Assembly (NCBI GenBank): GCA_964195945.1
Contig: CAXMRC010000004.1
Coordinates: forward strand, 20,772 to 84,771
Source of the DNA: JAAETI01 sp964195945
GTDB lineage: Bacteria; Actinomycetota; Acidimicrobiia; Spongiisociales; UBA5794
Direction of reading: 5' to 3'
Length of the DNA stretch: 64,000 bases
Numbering within the stretch: the first letter of the stretch is position 1; each line of letters opens with the position of its first letter. The notes under the pieces are model-generated. The model had not been told where the DNA came from, ran no database searches, and saw only the letters and a program-made list of their open reading frames with translations. Of this stretch, positions 53,278-62,571 are shown piece after piece. A program made the position numbers and the translations under genes.

Positions 53278-55302
53278 ATGGGGACCCTACGCTCTAAGTT
53301 CAGACAAGTCGCCAACTCGCGCGGCCAGACCGCTTTTGTAACCGCCGCGCTCGTTATCGGGTTTATCGTCGGTCTTGCCGTCGTGCTCCTTGTCATCCTC
53401 GTGGATGCTGGTAGGGAATCCACGAATTGGGTACACGAGCGGGTTGGCAACTCGGATGTTGCGTTCTTCTTGACGATCCCGATCGGTTTGCTCATCGCAT
53501 GGACCCTGGCGCGACGGTTCTCCCCCAACATCGAGAGCGGCGGCGTAACTGAGACTATCTCGGCGGTGGGCCTCCGCGGTGGGTATCTCTCCACCAAGAC
53601 GATCCTGCCCAAAATTGCTAGCACCGCGGCAACGCTCGGTGGCGGCGGAAGCGGCGGGCGTGAAGGACCGATCGTGATGGTTGGTGCCGCCATCGGCTCA
53701 TCCCTATCGCGCTACACCAGGTTCAGCGAAGACAGAATTCGAAGCCTCGTCGCAGCCGGTGCCGGGGCAGGCATTGGGGCCACGTTCAACGCTCCAATCG
53801 CCGGCATGTTGTTCGCCATGGAGGTCATCCTCGGCAACCTCGCCATTCGCAATCTCAACGCAGTGGTTATTGCTTCGGTGGTTGCCGCGGTTACAACGCA
53901 TACGCTTCTCGGCGAGGAACAGATCCTGTCGTCACCAGGAGGAAGCTTCGACGATCCGCGAGAACTGGTCCTATACCTGGTTCTCGGCCTGCTCGCCGTC
54001 GGTGCGGCTCTGTTGTTTGTCCGTATCCTCACCTGGGTTGCCGACCTCAAACTCCGATGGAAGTACCCGGATTGGACCCGCCCCCTCGCCGCCGGTCTGG
54101 TCATCGCCGCTATCGGCGTTATCGACGACCGTGCCCTGGGAACAGGCCAGAGCTTCCTTTCAGGCCTAATGCGAAACAACAGCACGGCGAGTGCTGGTGA
54201 TCTCGTCCTATGGGCGGTACCGCTACTCGTAGTACTCAAAATGGTTACGAATGCTTTGACGCGCTCAGGTGGGGGCTCCGCCGGAACGTTCATGCCGAGT
54301 TTGTTCATTGGAGGGGTGCTCGGCACCGGACTCGCCCTCGCCGTCGAACCCATCTGGTTCGCCGACTTGCAACCGGGCTCCTATGCGATGGTCGGCATGG
54401 CAGCAACGTTTGCGGCGGTAGCCCGCGCTCCGCTCACGGCGATCATCATGGTCTTCGAGATCACCGGCAATTACTCGCTGGTCTTGCCGCTGATGCTGGC
54501 CGCATCACTTGCTTCATTCCTTGCCGACCGGGTTCACCATGACAGCGTCTACACGATGCCGCTGACGCAAGCAGGGGTCCACCTGGTTAAGACTGAGGAC
54601 GTCGACCTTCTCGACACAGTGACTGTCGGTGAAGTCATGACCCACATCGACGAGACTCTCCACCCCGCGATGACCATTAGCGAAGCAGCTCGATTCCTCG
54701 ACAAATCTCGCCACCACGGGATGCCCGTCGTCGAAAAGAACGGCAAACTCGCGGGAGTGTTAACCCTTATCGATGTCGCTCTTGCCGAGGGCAAGCCCGA
54801 CGAGACACTGGTTCGCGATGCGATGACAGATCGGCCCATCACGGTGACTCCCACAATGCCCGTGTCCTCAGCTCTCGCCAGGATGGCGGCCCTCGGCGTA
54901 GGTCGTCTGCCTGTAGTGGACGATATCGACCCGCGCCGCGTGGTTGGGATGTTCCGCCGCAACAGCGTCGTCGAGGCATACCACCACGCTCTTGGCGCAA
55001 GCACGGATCGTCACCTCTACCGGCAGCGGTTGCGGCAGCGAGTTCAACCAGGGGCGACGTTCTACGAAGTGCCGGTACCGCCCGCATCGGCGGCGGCGGG
55101 GAAACGAATCAGGGATCTCGAATGGCCAGAGGAAGCTGTGCTGGTTTCGATACGCCGCGACGCCGCAGTAATCATCCCCCACGGCGATACCGCGATTCGG
55201 GCCAACGACACGATCACCGCTTTTGGCCACGGCGACTCTCGGGTGGCCGTCGCCTTCGTCCTAGAACGGAAACTTCCTGCCGCCGAGAAGGAAACGGACT
55301 GA
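53278..55302 (+). CDS. ClC-family chloride transporter with CBS and TrkA-C domains
   Basis: 674 residues. Residues 15-430 are a ClC core with the gating Glu in GREGP (127-131, Glu129). The first selectivity motif, GSGIP in most ClCs, reads ESGGV at 85-89 here, with the Ser retained. Two CBS domains (about 440-575: VGEVMTHIDETLHPAMTISE, VRDAMTDRPITVTPTMPVSS) and a TrkA-C/RCK-C-like domain (about 590-665) follow, implying nucleotide gating. Without seeing the proton-glutamate site I cannot say whether it is a channel or antiporter. The start is uncertain; the ribosome binding site is weak. Confidence 0.9.
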   Translation: MGTLRSKFRQVANSRGQTAFVTAALVIGFIVGLAVVLLVILVDAGRESTNWVHERVGNSDVAFFLTIPIGLLIAWTLARRFSPNIESGGVTETISAVGLRGGYLSTKTILPKIASTAATLGGGGSGGREGPIVMVGAAIGSSLSRYTRFSEDRIRSLVAAGAGAGIGATFNAPIAGMLFAMEVILGNLAIRNLNAVVIASVVAAVTTHTLLGEEQILSSPGGSFDDPRELVLYLVLGLLAVGAALLFVRILTWVADLKLRWKYPDWTRPLAAGLVIAAIGVIDDRALGTGQSFLSGLMRNNSTASAGDLVLWAVPLLVVLKMVTNALTRSGGGSAGTFMPSLFIGGVLGTGLALAVEPIWFADLQPGSYAMVGMAATFAAVARAPLTAIIMVFEITGNYSLVLPLMLAASLASFLADRVHHDSVYTMPLTQAGVHLVKTEDVDLLDTVTVGEVMTHIDETLHPAMTISEAARFLDKSRHHGMPVVEKNGKLAGVLTLIDVALAEGKPDETLVRDAMTDRPITVTPTMPVSSALARMAALGVGRLPVVDDIDPRRVVGMFRRNSVVEAYHHALGASTDRHLYRQRLRQRVQPGATFYEVPVPPASAAAGKRIRDLEWPEEAVLVSIRRDAAVIIPHGDTAIRANDTITAFGHGDSRVAVAFVLERKLPAAEKETD

Positions 55303-55351
55303 ACGTGGGACAAGAAGCTTTGTACCAAGTAGAACTTGCCGATAAATTCGC

Positions 55352-56452
55352 ATGATGAGCGAACTACCAGATGTTGTTCCGGTGCTGATGTCCGGTGGGG
55401 CGGGAACCCGCTTGTGGCCCGCATCACGATCCGATCGGCCCAAGCAATTCTTGGCACTGGTCGATGATCGAACGATGATTCAGGCGACCCTAGAAAGGCT
55501 CGATGGTGTCGATTCCGCGATGCCTCTGATCGTTGCCAACCAGGCACATGCCTCTCTGGTCGCCACGGAACTCACCCGCGCAGGATTCGACCCTGCACGC
55601 ATGATCCTGGAGCCGTTTGGGCGCAATACGGCTCCTGCCGCGGCGGTAGCCGCGCTGGAACTCATCAGAAACGATGATGACCCGCTGATGCTTCTCCTCC
55701 CTGCCGATCATGTAATCGAAGACATCCCGGCTTTCCATAGCGCGGTGCGGCACGCCTGCCGGCTCGCCGCCGAAGGCAATCTCGTCACGTTCGGGATCGT
55801 GCCCACCCAGCCCGTAACAGGATATGGATATATCCGAACCGGAACTGCTATCGATGATGCTGCCCGGCAGGTGGCGGAGTTCGTCGAGAAACCTGATCTC
55901 GAGACCGCACAGCGATATCTAGCCGAGGGCAACTACCTCTGGAATAGCGGGATGTTCGTCTTCCGATGTTCGGCCTACCTCGCGGCTCTCGCCGAGTTCG
56001 CCCCTGACATGCTGGCTGGATGCCGGGCAACCATGGCGGCCGCGAGCCGCGATCATGGAGTCCACCTCGACCCCGATTCGTTTGCTGCAACGCCTGCCAA
56101 CTCCATCGACTACACAGTCATGGAGCGCACCAGCAAAGCCGTCGTTGTACCGCTCGACGCAGGTTGGAGTGACGTCGGCTCGTGGACCGCGCTCTGGGAC
56201 ATCGCGGCACGAGATGGGGACGGAAACGCCATTGTCGGCGACGTAACCGCTATCGATACAAAGAACTCGTACATCCGGTCCGATAGTCGATTGGTTACCG
56301 TGGCCGGTCTTGAGAATGTCGTCGTGGTCGAGACCCCTGACGCTGTGCTGGTGACCACAATCGACAATGGACAGTCGGTAAAGACGATCGTCGATATGCT
56401 GAAAGAACAAGACAGACCAGAAGCAACGCGGTCTGTCCGACCCGACAGATAA
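55352..56452 (+). CDS. manC: Mannose-1-phosphate guanylyltransferase
   Basis: 366 residues, the monofunctional size (no fused isomerase). Nucleotidyltransferase loop LMSGGAGTRLWPASRSDRPK (12-31), LEPFGRNTAPAAAVAAL, FVEKPD, NSGMF and WSDVGSWTALW are all as in GDP-mannose pyrophosphorylases. It makes GDP-mannose for glycolipids or polysaccharides and could supply the glycosyltransferase at 31786. Two ATGs stand at the start. Confidence 0.94.
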   Translation: MMSELPDVVPVLMSGGAGTRLWPASRSDRPKQFLALVDDRTMIQATLERLDGVDSAMPLIVANQAHASLVATELTRAGFDPARMILEPFGRNTAPAAAVAALELIRNDDDPLMLLLPADHVIEDIPAFHSAVRHACRLAAEGNLVTFGIVPTQPVTGYGYIRTGTAIDDAARQVAEFVEKPDLETAQRYLAEGNYLWNSGMFVFRCSAYLAALAEFAPDMLAGCRATMAAASRDHGVHLDPDSFAATPANSIDYTVMERTSKAVVVPLDAGWSDVGSWTALWDIAARDGDGNAIVGDVTAIDTKNSYIRSDSRLVTVAGLENVVVVETPDAVLVTTIDNGQSVKTIVDMLKEQDRPEATRSVRPDR

Positions 56453-56462
56453 GGACGCAGAC

Positions 56463-56906
56463 GTGGACCTCGTAATTGTGGGCGTGGCTTTGATCGCTTC
56501 GGTAGGTGTGACGGCGATACTCCTGACCAGACAACGTGCTCATGCCCGTCCCGAGGACTATGAGCCGGCCCAACCTCGGCCCAAGATCATGCCCAATCGC
56601 CAGGAACGTCTCATGGCAAAGCTCGAACCCTTGCCGGAGATTCCGACTGTCATGGACCTCGTGCGTGAGGAGGTAGCGGCAACCGGGGTGGAAGACCTGC
56701 CGGGCCACGAAGGCCTAACTGGTCCCGTCATGCTGAAGGTCTACCGTCGGGATCATCTCGTTCGCGAACGTTGCACACATGATGGCTACGGCTTCGACGT
56801 TGCTGAGGGAGTGGATCCGACCGAAGCCACCGAGGACGAGGTCACCCTTTTTTGCAGCCAATGTGGACCGGTGGCACAGGATCCGGAAACCGATGGGGAC
56901 ACCTAG
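56463..56906 (+). CDS. Membrane-anchored small protein with C-terminal CxxC
   Basis: 147 residues from a GTG at 56463 with AAGGA 7-8 bases upstream. An N-terminal helix (3-20) anchors a hydrophilic protein ending in a domain with RERCTHDGYGF and LFCSQCG, a probable metal site (C.H...C..C). No family recognised. It follows manC by 10 bases in the same operon and ends at an intrinsic terminator. Confidence 0.7.
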   Translation: MDLVIVGVALIASVGVTAILLTRQRAHARPEDYEPAQPRPKIMPNRQERLMAKLEPLPEIPTVMDLVREEVAATGVEDLPGHEGLTGPVMLKVYRRDHLVRERCTHDGYGFDVAEGVDPTEATEDEVTLFCSQCGPVAQDPETDGDT

Positions 56907-56945
56907 ACGTTATTAGGTATAACTTCTCACACGAAGGCCCCTCCC

Positions 56946-56977
56946 AGTGCCGCCCGTTACGGGCGGTACTGCTTTTT
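56946..56977 (+). terminator. Intrinsic terminator after manC operon
   Basis: AGTGCCGCCCGT / ACGGGCGGTACT stem (12 bp with one G-T pair) followed by GCTTTTTG, 39 bases after the stop of the small membrane-protein gene. Classic rho-independent terminator. Confidence 0.88.
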
Positions 56978-57002
56978 GCCCGTGGGAAACTACGTCCGAC
57001 CG

Positions 57003-57410
57003 TCACTCGACCCTGTCGATGTCGAGCACCAACTCAATCTCAGCAGCCAATCGGTTCAGTTCAGCATACGCCTCAGCGAAATCGCCGACCTGGTCGTTAT
57101 GGGGCGGGCATTCGAAAAATGCGTCTTCTGCGATCTCCACCCATGCAGTAACCACGTCGTCGATCGCAGGATCCGGTGTCGGGACCAACTCAGCACGGTT
57201 GCTACGCAGATAAGCCAGTGTCTCGGTGCAAAACGCTGCGGGGGATTCCGCCGCGTCGAGCGAAGCCTCACTCGGTATCGATGTTGAGATGCGGTCCCAG
57301 CGAGATTGCCAGTCGTCGACCGAGGGACGATCAGATCCACAGGCAGAAACCAGGAGGGCCACCAGAACCAAAATCACGGAATGACGTCGCAGCGTCGTAC
57401 CAATAGACAT
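57003..57410 (-). CDS. Small lipoprotein, unknown function
   Basis: 135 residues. Signal peptide with lipobox LLVSAC, then a mostly helical acidic mature domain with two Cys (AAFCTETLAYL and FFECPPHN). I do not recognise a family. The start lies 23 bases after the end of the small membrane protein on the same strand, suggesting a two-gene unit. Confidence 0.75.
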   Translation of the reverse strand: MSIGTTLRRHSVILVLVALLVSACGSDRPSVDDWQSRWDRISTSIPSEASLDAAESPAAFCTETLAYLRSNRAELVPTPDPAIDDVVTAWVEIAEDAFFECPPHNDQVGDFAEAYAELNRLAAEIELVLDIDRVE

Positions 57411-57433
57411 GACCCTACGAGGTTAGCTTCGGC

Positions 57434-57631
57434 TCAGGAAGGCCTCTCATCGCTGCCTCTTCGGCTGCGCTGGGGCAGCGGCATCGAGCTTCCGTTTAGA
57501 TCTGGAAAATGGAATGCAAGCGTCAGAATGACCGTTGCGAGGCCAAGGACGAGCACGGTCGAATACAGGATCGCCACCAACCGATCGAACCAATCGGGCC
57601 CAGGTTTGCCCGCATCCGCCGATCGTACCAC
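57434..57631 (-). CDS. Small single-helix membrane protein
   Basis: 65 residues from a GTG: a hydrophilic start, one membrane helix (about 18-40, LVAILYSTVLVLGLATVILT) and a basic tail (PQRSRRGSDERPS). No family recognised and the ribosome binding site is poor, so this is the least certain small gene in the region. It precedes the lipoprotein gene in the same direction and diverges from the zinc-ribbon protein. Confidence 0.4.
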   Translation of the reverse strand: MVRSADAGKPGPDWFDRLVAILYSTVLVLGLATVILTLAFHFPDLNGSSMPLPQRSRRGSDERPS

Positions 57632-57721
57632 TACCGAGCATTTTTTCTGGGTTACCGATGGTTGCGGTCGGTTTGGTGCATCGGGAACCAGAAGTTGACG
57701 AGTATCGTGGCATCACACCCT

Positions 57722-58567
57722 ATGGATTTTTGTTTCAGCTGCGGTAGCAAAACCGATCCCGATTGGGTCTTCTGTAGATCCTGTGGCAGCGGCCTTGACG
57801 AGACCGGCGGCGAGGTTGAGACGTTGCCCGTCTCGACTCCCTCCGGCAAACCCAAAGTCGAGCTGATCAGTCGCGGCTGGGATAACGTCGTCGACATCGA
57901 GACCGTCAAGCTCCCCGCGGACCCACTCGGTGACGACGTGCTGGCGTTTCCGCTGCCAGCGGAGGGCATCGAAATCACCGTCGACAGCATCACGATCGTC
58001 GATGCGGGTAATAACGTCGATGAACCAGAGACGTCCGAAAGGCCGGCATCAGCCGACCCTTGGGACCGTCTCAGACCACACGGTGAGCTCCCCCCTCTGC
58101 GAAACCGGGTCACAACCCCCGCCCGTATCAGCCAGATCGCAGTGCTCCTGGTTGCGTTCAGCGCCCTGGCCGCGGCTGGTCTCCGTTTCTATCTCAATAC
58201 CCTCATCGACGCCTTCCGCGACGGCCAGATAAGCACACAGACCCTTGATGACGTCACGATGGTGGCAGATATCGGATTGCTGGTGATGGCCGGCCTGGCA
58301 GTAGCAGCTATTGCAACCCTGGCATGGTGGTTTAGCAGGGCCTATGCGACATCGAACTTCCGACCGGGACCGGCTGGTGTCGTTGCTCTCGTGAGTACGG
58401 TCGCCGGCATCGCACTCGTGGCGACGTTCTTTTTCATCGAGCAAGAAACGGTCGCAGAGGCACTCGCCGCAAACAGTCTCATCGTCATTGGACTCGGCCT
58501 GATACTGACGGCGTGTCTTGCCACTGTGCGTACGATCGGGCGCATCGATCTCAAGGAACCAGCGTGA
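57722..58567 (+). CDS. Zinc-ribbon membrane protein
   Basis: 281 residues from the ATG at 57722; a GTG at 57707 is possible. A zinc ribbon lies at the N-terminus (CFSCGSKTD and FCRSCGSG: Cys4, Cys7, Cys18, Cys21), then a disordered acidic stretch and four membrane helices (about 142-162, 184-204, 217-237, 251-271). Such zinc-ribbon membrane proteins are common and uncharacterised. Its stop overlaps the GTG of the LOG-family gene as GTGA. Confidence 0.8.
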   Translation: MDFCFSCGSKTDPDWVFCRSCGSGLDETGGEVETLPVSTPSGKPKVELISRGWDNVVDIETVKLPADPLGDDVLAFPLPAEGIEITVDSITIVDAGNNVDEPETSERPASADPWDRLRPHGELPPLRNRVTTPARISQIAVLLVAFSALAAAGLRFYLNTLIDAFRDGQISTQTLDDVTMVADIGLLVMAGLAVAAIATLAWWFSRAYATSNFRPGPAGVVALVSTVAGIALVATFFFIEQETVAEALAANSLIVIGLGLILTACLATVRTIGRIDLKEPA

Positions 58568-59121
58568 ATCCAACTGACCGACCTGTCATTGCTGTCTTTG
58601 GTGCGTCTAAGTCCTCTCCGGGCGACGAGCATTATGAGTCCGGCGTTGCGTGTGGTCGCCAACTCGCCGTCGCAGGTTTTGCGGTTGCGACCGGTGGTTA
58701 CGGAGGGCTCATGGAAGCCGTCTGCAAAGGTGCTGCCGAAGCTGGAGGACCTACGATTGGCGTTACCGCTCCATCGGTCTTTCCGGGACGCACGGGTGCC
58801 AACCAATGGGTGCAGCACGAGGTCAAAGCGGATGATTTGATCCATCGCATCGGAATCCTTGCTTCGATCGCATCTGGATATGTTGCGATGCCGGGCAGTC
58901 TGGGGACGTTGGCTGAGTTGGTCATTGCCTGGAACCTGGCCTTGGTTGCGCCATTTTCGGACCAGTCATTCGGGCCAATCGTGACTGTCGGCGACACGTG
59001 GCAACAGCTGGTTCCAGACCTCACCGAACAGCTCGGTGCCACGGGAGGCCTGGTCGCCACCGCGTCAACAGTGGACGAAGCTGTGTCGTATCTGTCTACT
59101 GAACTATCTCAGCTTCGCTGA
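58564..59121 (+). CDS. LOG-family protein (TIGR00725-like)
   Basis: 185 residues from a GTG at 58564, coupled to the preceding gene; the frame upstream to 58513 lies within it. Rossmann-like fold with VFGASKSSPGD, ATGGYGGLMEAVCKGAAEAGG and MPGSLGTLAEL, the last corresponding to the PGGxGTxxE motif of LOG/lysine-decarboxylase-like proteins, with Gly-Gly replaced by Gly-Ser. Some members are cytokinin riboside phosphoribohydrolases; others bind nucleotides or DNA. Activity is not assigned. Confidence 0.85.
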   Translation: MNPTDRPVIAVFGASKSSPGDEHYESGVACGRQLAVAGFAVATGGYGGLMEAVCKGAAEAGGPTIGVTAPSVFPGRTGANQWVQHEVKADDLIHRIGILASIASGYVAMPGSLGTLAELVIAWNLALVAPFSDQSFGPIVTVGDTWQQLVPDLTEQLGATGGLVATASTVDEAVSYLSTELSQLR

Positions 59122-59307
59122 CAATCGCCGGGGCGGAGGCGACCAGCCGCGAGGGATGCCCCCTTTGGGGAATCGGCTTTGTTGGTGCGCTGGCCTGGGT
59201 GTCGATCACAAGCGTCACCCTCACCTTCCGTGAGCTACGCACCACCGACGACTGACGCTCGCTCTATTGTTTGGGGCTGACGACACTTAGTACGGAGGAA
59301 TCCCCCC

Positions 59308-61686
59308 ATGGCGACAGATGGCTTCTACCTAGGTGGTGTAATCGACGGCGCAACCGGCGAGCGCACCGGTGACCTGGTCGAGTATGACCCCAGCGACCTA
59401 ACGACTCATGGTGTAATCGTCGGGATGACCGGCTCCGGCAAGACCGGTCTCGGCATTATCTACCTCGAAGAAGCACTCCTGTCGGGTATTCCTACCCTCA
59501 TCCTCGATCCAAAAGGGGACATGACGAATCTTCTCCTCACCTTCCCCGACCTGGCTGCGCGAGACTTCGAACCGTGGATTGACGAGGCGGAGGCCCGCAG
59601 GGAAGAGAAGACCGTTCCTGAGCTGGCCGAAGAGAAAGCTGCTCTTTGGACCAAGGGCCTTGGCTGGTGGGACCAGGACGGCTCACGGATCAAGGAGCTA
59701 CGCGATACGGCAGGCTTCACCATCTACACGCCGGGGTCGAGCGCAGGTGTCCCGTTGAATATTATCGGCTCTCTGTCGTGTCCAGATATCAGCTGGGAGA
59801 TCGAAGCCGAGACTTTGCGGGACGAGATCGAAGGATTTGTCTCCGGCTTGCTCGGCCTCGTCGGCGTCGCCGCCGACCCGATCTCCTCGCGAGAACACAT
59901 TCTCCTGGCCAATCTCATCGAGCACGCATGGCGAGCCGGACGGGATCTGGACATGGCGACGCTGCTTGGCGAGATCCAGCGTCCGCCCCTCCGCAAGCTC
60001 GGTGTCTTTGAGGTCGACACGTTCTTCCCTGAGAAGGATCGCCTCGCGCTCGCCATGAAACTGAACGGGCTCGTGGCATCGCCGGCGTTCGCCAGCTGGG
60101 TCGAAGGACCAGACCTCGACATTGAATCCCTTCTCTGGAAGGACGGCAAACCGCAGGCAGCCATCATGTACCTCGCCCACCTCAGTGACGAAGAACGTCA
60201 GTTCGTCACCACGCTCATCCTGTCCAAGATGATCACCTGGATGCGAGCGCAAGCCGGCACGGGTGATCTCCGTGCTCTTGTCTACATGGATGAGGTGTTT
60301 GGCTTTGTCCCTCCGACCGCGGAACCACCTGCGAAGAAGCCGATACTTACGTTGCTCAAACAGGCAAGAGCCTTCGGTGTCGGGATGCTCCTCTCGACGC
60401 AGAATCCAGTTGATCTCGACTACAAAGCTATGTCCAACGCGGGAACCTGGTGCATCGGACGACTCCAGACCGAGCGGGACAAAGCCAGGATCCTCGAGGC
60501 ATTGCAGTCGGCCCGAGGCGACACCAACGTTTCCGAGCTTGACCAGACCATCTCGGGTCTCAGCAAACGTCAATTCCTGCTGCACAACACCCACGAGTCC
60601 GAGCCTGTGCTATTCACAACACGCTGGGCGCTGTCGTATCTGCGGGGGCCACTCACCAGGGAGCAAATCTCAACGCTGAGCAACTACACGGCTCCAACCA
60701 CAAGCGACGCGACGACCGTCGCAACCACTCCACAGCCCCCATCGGCTGAGCCTGCATTGGACAGCAACGAGACACCAGTGATGCCCAAGGTCGCCGAGCG
60801 AATCCCGGTATATCACCTGGCGGCTGATGCCCCGTGGGCGGACCGCTTCGAGACCTCGGCCAATTCGACACGCTTTGAAGCAGCGTTGGCGGCACGGGTC
60901 AATCTCACCTATGACGAGCGGGCTGCCGGGCTTGTCCATCAGCAAGAGTGGGAAGCAATCATCATGCCCCTCGGTGCCAGAGCCGATGCCGACACCGCGG
61001 TGTACGTCGACTACGACGATCGGGATTTCACCGAGACCGCACCTGCAGCTGCCACATACATAATCCCGGATGGCGCCATCGACAAGGCAACCTATTGGAA
61101 GAGCGCAGAAACCGCGATCAAAGAATTCCTGTACCGGGGCCAGAAGATCACCATCTTCAAGAACACGGGCCTCAAACTGTACTCACGAGCGGGCGAAACC
61201 CAGGAGTCTTTCTTGGCCCGGTGCGACGAAGCCGCCCAAGAGGGAGCAGACACCGAAGCCGCCAAGCTCCGAGACAAATACGAACGCCGCTTCACAACGA
61301 TCCGTAACCAGTTGGCAACCGCGGAGCGGCGTGCCGAGGAGATCGAAGTTGACCTGCAAGGGGCCAAACAGAAGGAGATGATCGACGGGGCAAGCTCTGT
61401 GATCAACATCCTGCTCGGACGCAGAAGCACTCGATCCGTTACAGGCTCTGCCCGCAATCGAGGAGCGACCCGATCGAAGGAGGCCAGGCTCCGCACTGCA
61501 CAGGCCAAAGCCGACGACAAGTACACCGAGCTACAGACGCTCGAAGCCGACCTGGTCGAGGATCTCGAAGAGATCAACGACAGGTGGGAGGAGAAGGGCC
61601 AGCTAATCGACGAGATCGAGATCGGCCTCGAGAAGACCGACATCCAAATCGCCGAAACCGCTCTCGTGTGGATGCCTATCGAGTAG
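59308..61686 (+). CDS. HerA-like ATPase with C-terminal coiled coil
   Basis: 792 residues with GGAGG 9 bases upstream. Walker A GMTGSGKTG (about 39-47), Walker B LVYMDEVFG (about 323-331), and the sensor-like Arg region WCIGRLQTERDKARI. The HerA/FtsK superfamily core spans about 1-450. A Pro/Thr linker follows, then an alpha/beta middle domain (about 495-640) and a long coiled coil (about 645-785) rich in Arg, Glu and Lys. I recognise it as an 'ATP-binding protein' family of many bacteria without defined role; probably a nucleic-acid motor. No NurA nuclease gene sits beside it. Confidence 0.88.
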   Translation: MATDGFYLGGVIDGATGERTGDLVEYDPSDLTTHGVIVGMTGSGKTGLGIIYLEEALLSGIPTLILDPKGDMTNLLLTFPDLAARDFEPWIDEAEARREEKTVPELAEEKAALWTKGLGWWDQDGSRIKELRDTAGFTIYTPGSSAGVPLNIIGSLSCPDISWEIEAETLRDEIEGFVSGLLGLVGVAADPISSREHILLANLIEHAWRAGRDLDMATLLGEIQRPPLRKLGVFEVDTFFPEKDRLALAMKLNGLVASPAFASWVEGPDLDIESLLWKDGKPQAAIMYLAHLSDEERQFVTTLILSKMITWMRAQAGTGDLRALVYMDEVFGFVPPTAEPPAKKPILTLLKQARAFGVGMLLSTQNPVDLDYKAMSNAGTWCIGRLQTERDKARILEALQSARGDTNVSELDQTISGLSKRQFLLHNTHESEPVLFTTRWALSYLRGPLTREQISTLSNYTAPTTSDATTVATTPQPPSAEPALDSNETPVMPKVAERIPVYHLAADAPWADRFETSANSTRFEAALAARVNLTYDERAAGLVHQQEWEAIIMPLGARADADTAVYVDYDDRDFTETAPAAATYIIPDGAIDKATYWKSAETAIKEFLYRGQKITIFKNTGLKLYSRAGETQESFLARCDEAAQEGADTEAAKLRDKYERRFTTIRNQLATAERRAEEIEVDLQGAKQKEMIDGASSVINILLGRRSTRSVTGSARNRGATRSKEARLRTAQAKADDKYTELQTLEADLVEDLEEINDRWEEKGQLIDEIEIGLEKTDIQIAETALVWMPIE

Positions 61687-61762
61687 GACGGTCGGACAAT
61701 ATCGCCATCCTGCCAATTGACGACGTACACTGCTGCAGCACCGACGATGAGGCCAGGGGACA

Positions 61763-62146
61763 ATGAATAATCGCCCAGCAATTGTCCAGATAGATGAGCA
61801 CACCACCGACGAGGAAACCAGCGTCACGATTTCGTTGAGTTGGCAGGACGAGCACTTCTTTGGCTCAGCTTCTGGCAGCCCCGATGCGTCCTCGCGTGCT
61901 CGACTCGTCGGCGAAGCGACGTTGCGGGCGGTTGAAGAGGTCGCAGAACACCGAATCTCGTTGCAACTGGAGGCGGTGGCAACGACCGAGCTCGGCGCAA
62001 CTCAGATCGCTATGGCTCAGGTGCTCATGGAGGGGGTTCCGATCCCGTTGGTGGGTAGCGCGCTTTTGAGCGAACACGATGCTACCGCGGCGACTGTGAG
62101 GGCCGTTTTAGACGCGATCAACCGCCAGCTGATTCAGGTTCTCTAG
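61763..62146 (+). CDS. Conserved-looking small hypothetical protein
   Basis: 127 residues, acidic, no membrane helix. Alternating strands and helices (SVTISLSWQDEHFFGSASG, LVGEATLRAVEEVAEHRISL, TQIAMAQVLMEGVPIPLVGSALL) suggest a small alpha/beta domain, similar in feel to 2-isopropylmalate synthase-type regulatory (LeuA dimer) domains, but I do not claim this. It follows the HerA-like gene by 76 bases and is convergent with the CBS gene (6 bases). Confidence 0.65.
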   Translation: MNNRPAIVQIDEHTTDEETSVTISLSWQDEHFFGSASGSPDASSRARLVGEATLRAVEEVAEHRISLQLEAVATTELGATQIAMAQVLMEGVPIPLVGSALLSEHDATAATVRAVLDAINRQLIQVL

Positions 62147-62152
62147 GCGCAG

Positions 62153-62527
62153 TCAGTCCTGCTGGGTTTGCGCCCACATCAGATCACGGATTGTTACGAC
62201 GCCGAGCAGTTCACCCTCGGCCATTACGGGAAGATGCCGGTAGCCGGTCTCGAGCAACCAGGCCACGCCCTCGGCAACGGTGACGTCGGGCTTGAATGTG
62301 TCGGGAGACTCGCTCATCCATTCTTCGACGAGCGCGGCGCCAAGGTCAACACCCTCGGAGACAGCCACGACGAGGTCGCGTTCAGTCACGATGCCAACGA
62401 GCTCACGGTTGTTGATAACCACCACATAATCGACCTCTTGATCGGCCATAGATTCGGCCGCGTCGGCAAGAGTCCCTTCAGGCCCGATGATCTCGGTGGT
62501 TCCACCTACTAGTGCGTGCAGGCGCAT
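62153..62527 (-). CDS. Stand-alone tandem CBS-domain protein
   Basis: 124 residues made of two CBS motifs: one at about 12-55 (TLADAAESMADQEVDYVVVI) and one at about 70-118 (TVAEGVAWLLETGYRHLPVM), ending GVVTIRDLMWAQ. Such proteins bind adenosine nucleotides and act as regulatory subunits of unknown partners. Convergent with the preceding hypothetical gene. The region from its start to 62725 carries the hairpin repeats. Confidence 0.9.
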   Translation of the reverse strand: MRLHALVGGTTEIIGPEGTLADAAESMADQEVDYVVVINNRELVGIVTERDLVVAVSEGVDLGAALVEEWMSESPDTFKPDVTVAEGVAWLLETGYRHLPVMAEGELLGVVTIRDLMWAQTQQD

Positions 62528-62571
62528 TGTCCCTCCGCTGTTTCCAACACCATTGACAATACCTGATGAGG

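Noticed and set aside
59122..59253. Open frame after the LOG gene that would encode a membrane-helix-like peptide (GIGFVGALAWVSITSVTLTF)
   Set aside because: There is no ATG, GTG or TTG in that frame between the preceding stop and the hydrophobic stretch, and no ribosome binding site. It may be chance or a decayed remnant.
59698..60594. 298-codon minus-strand frame opposite the HerA-like ATPase
   Set aside because: Antisense shadow of a conserved gene; no start signal or family motif.
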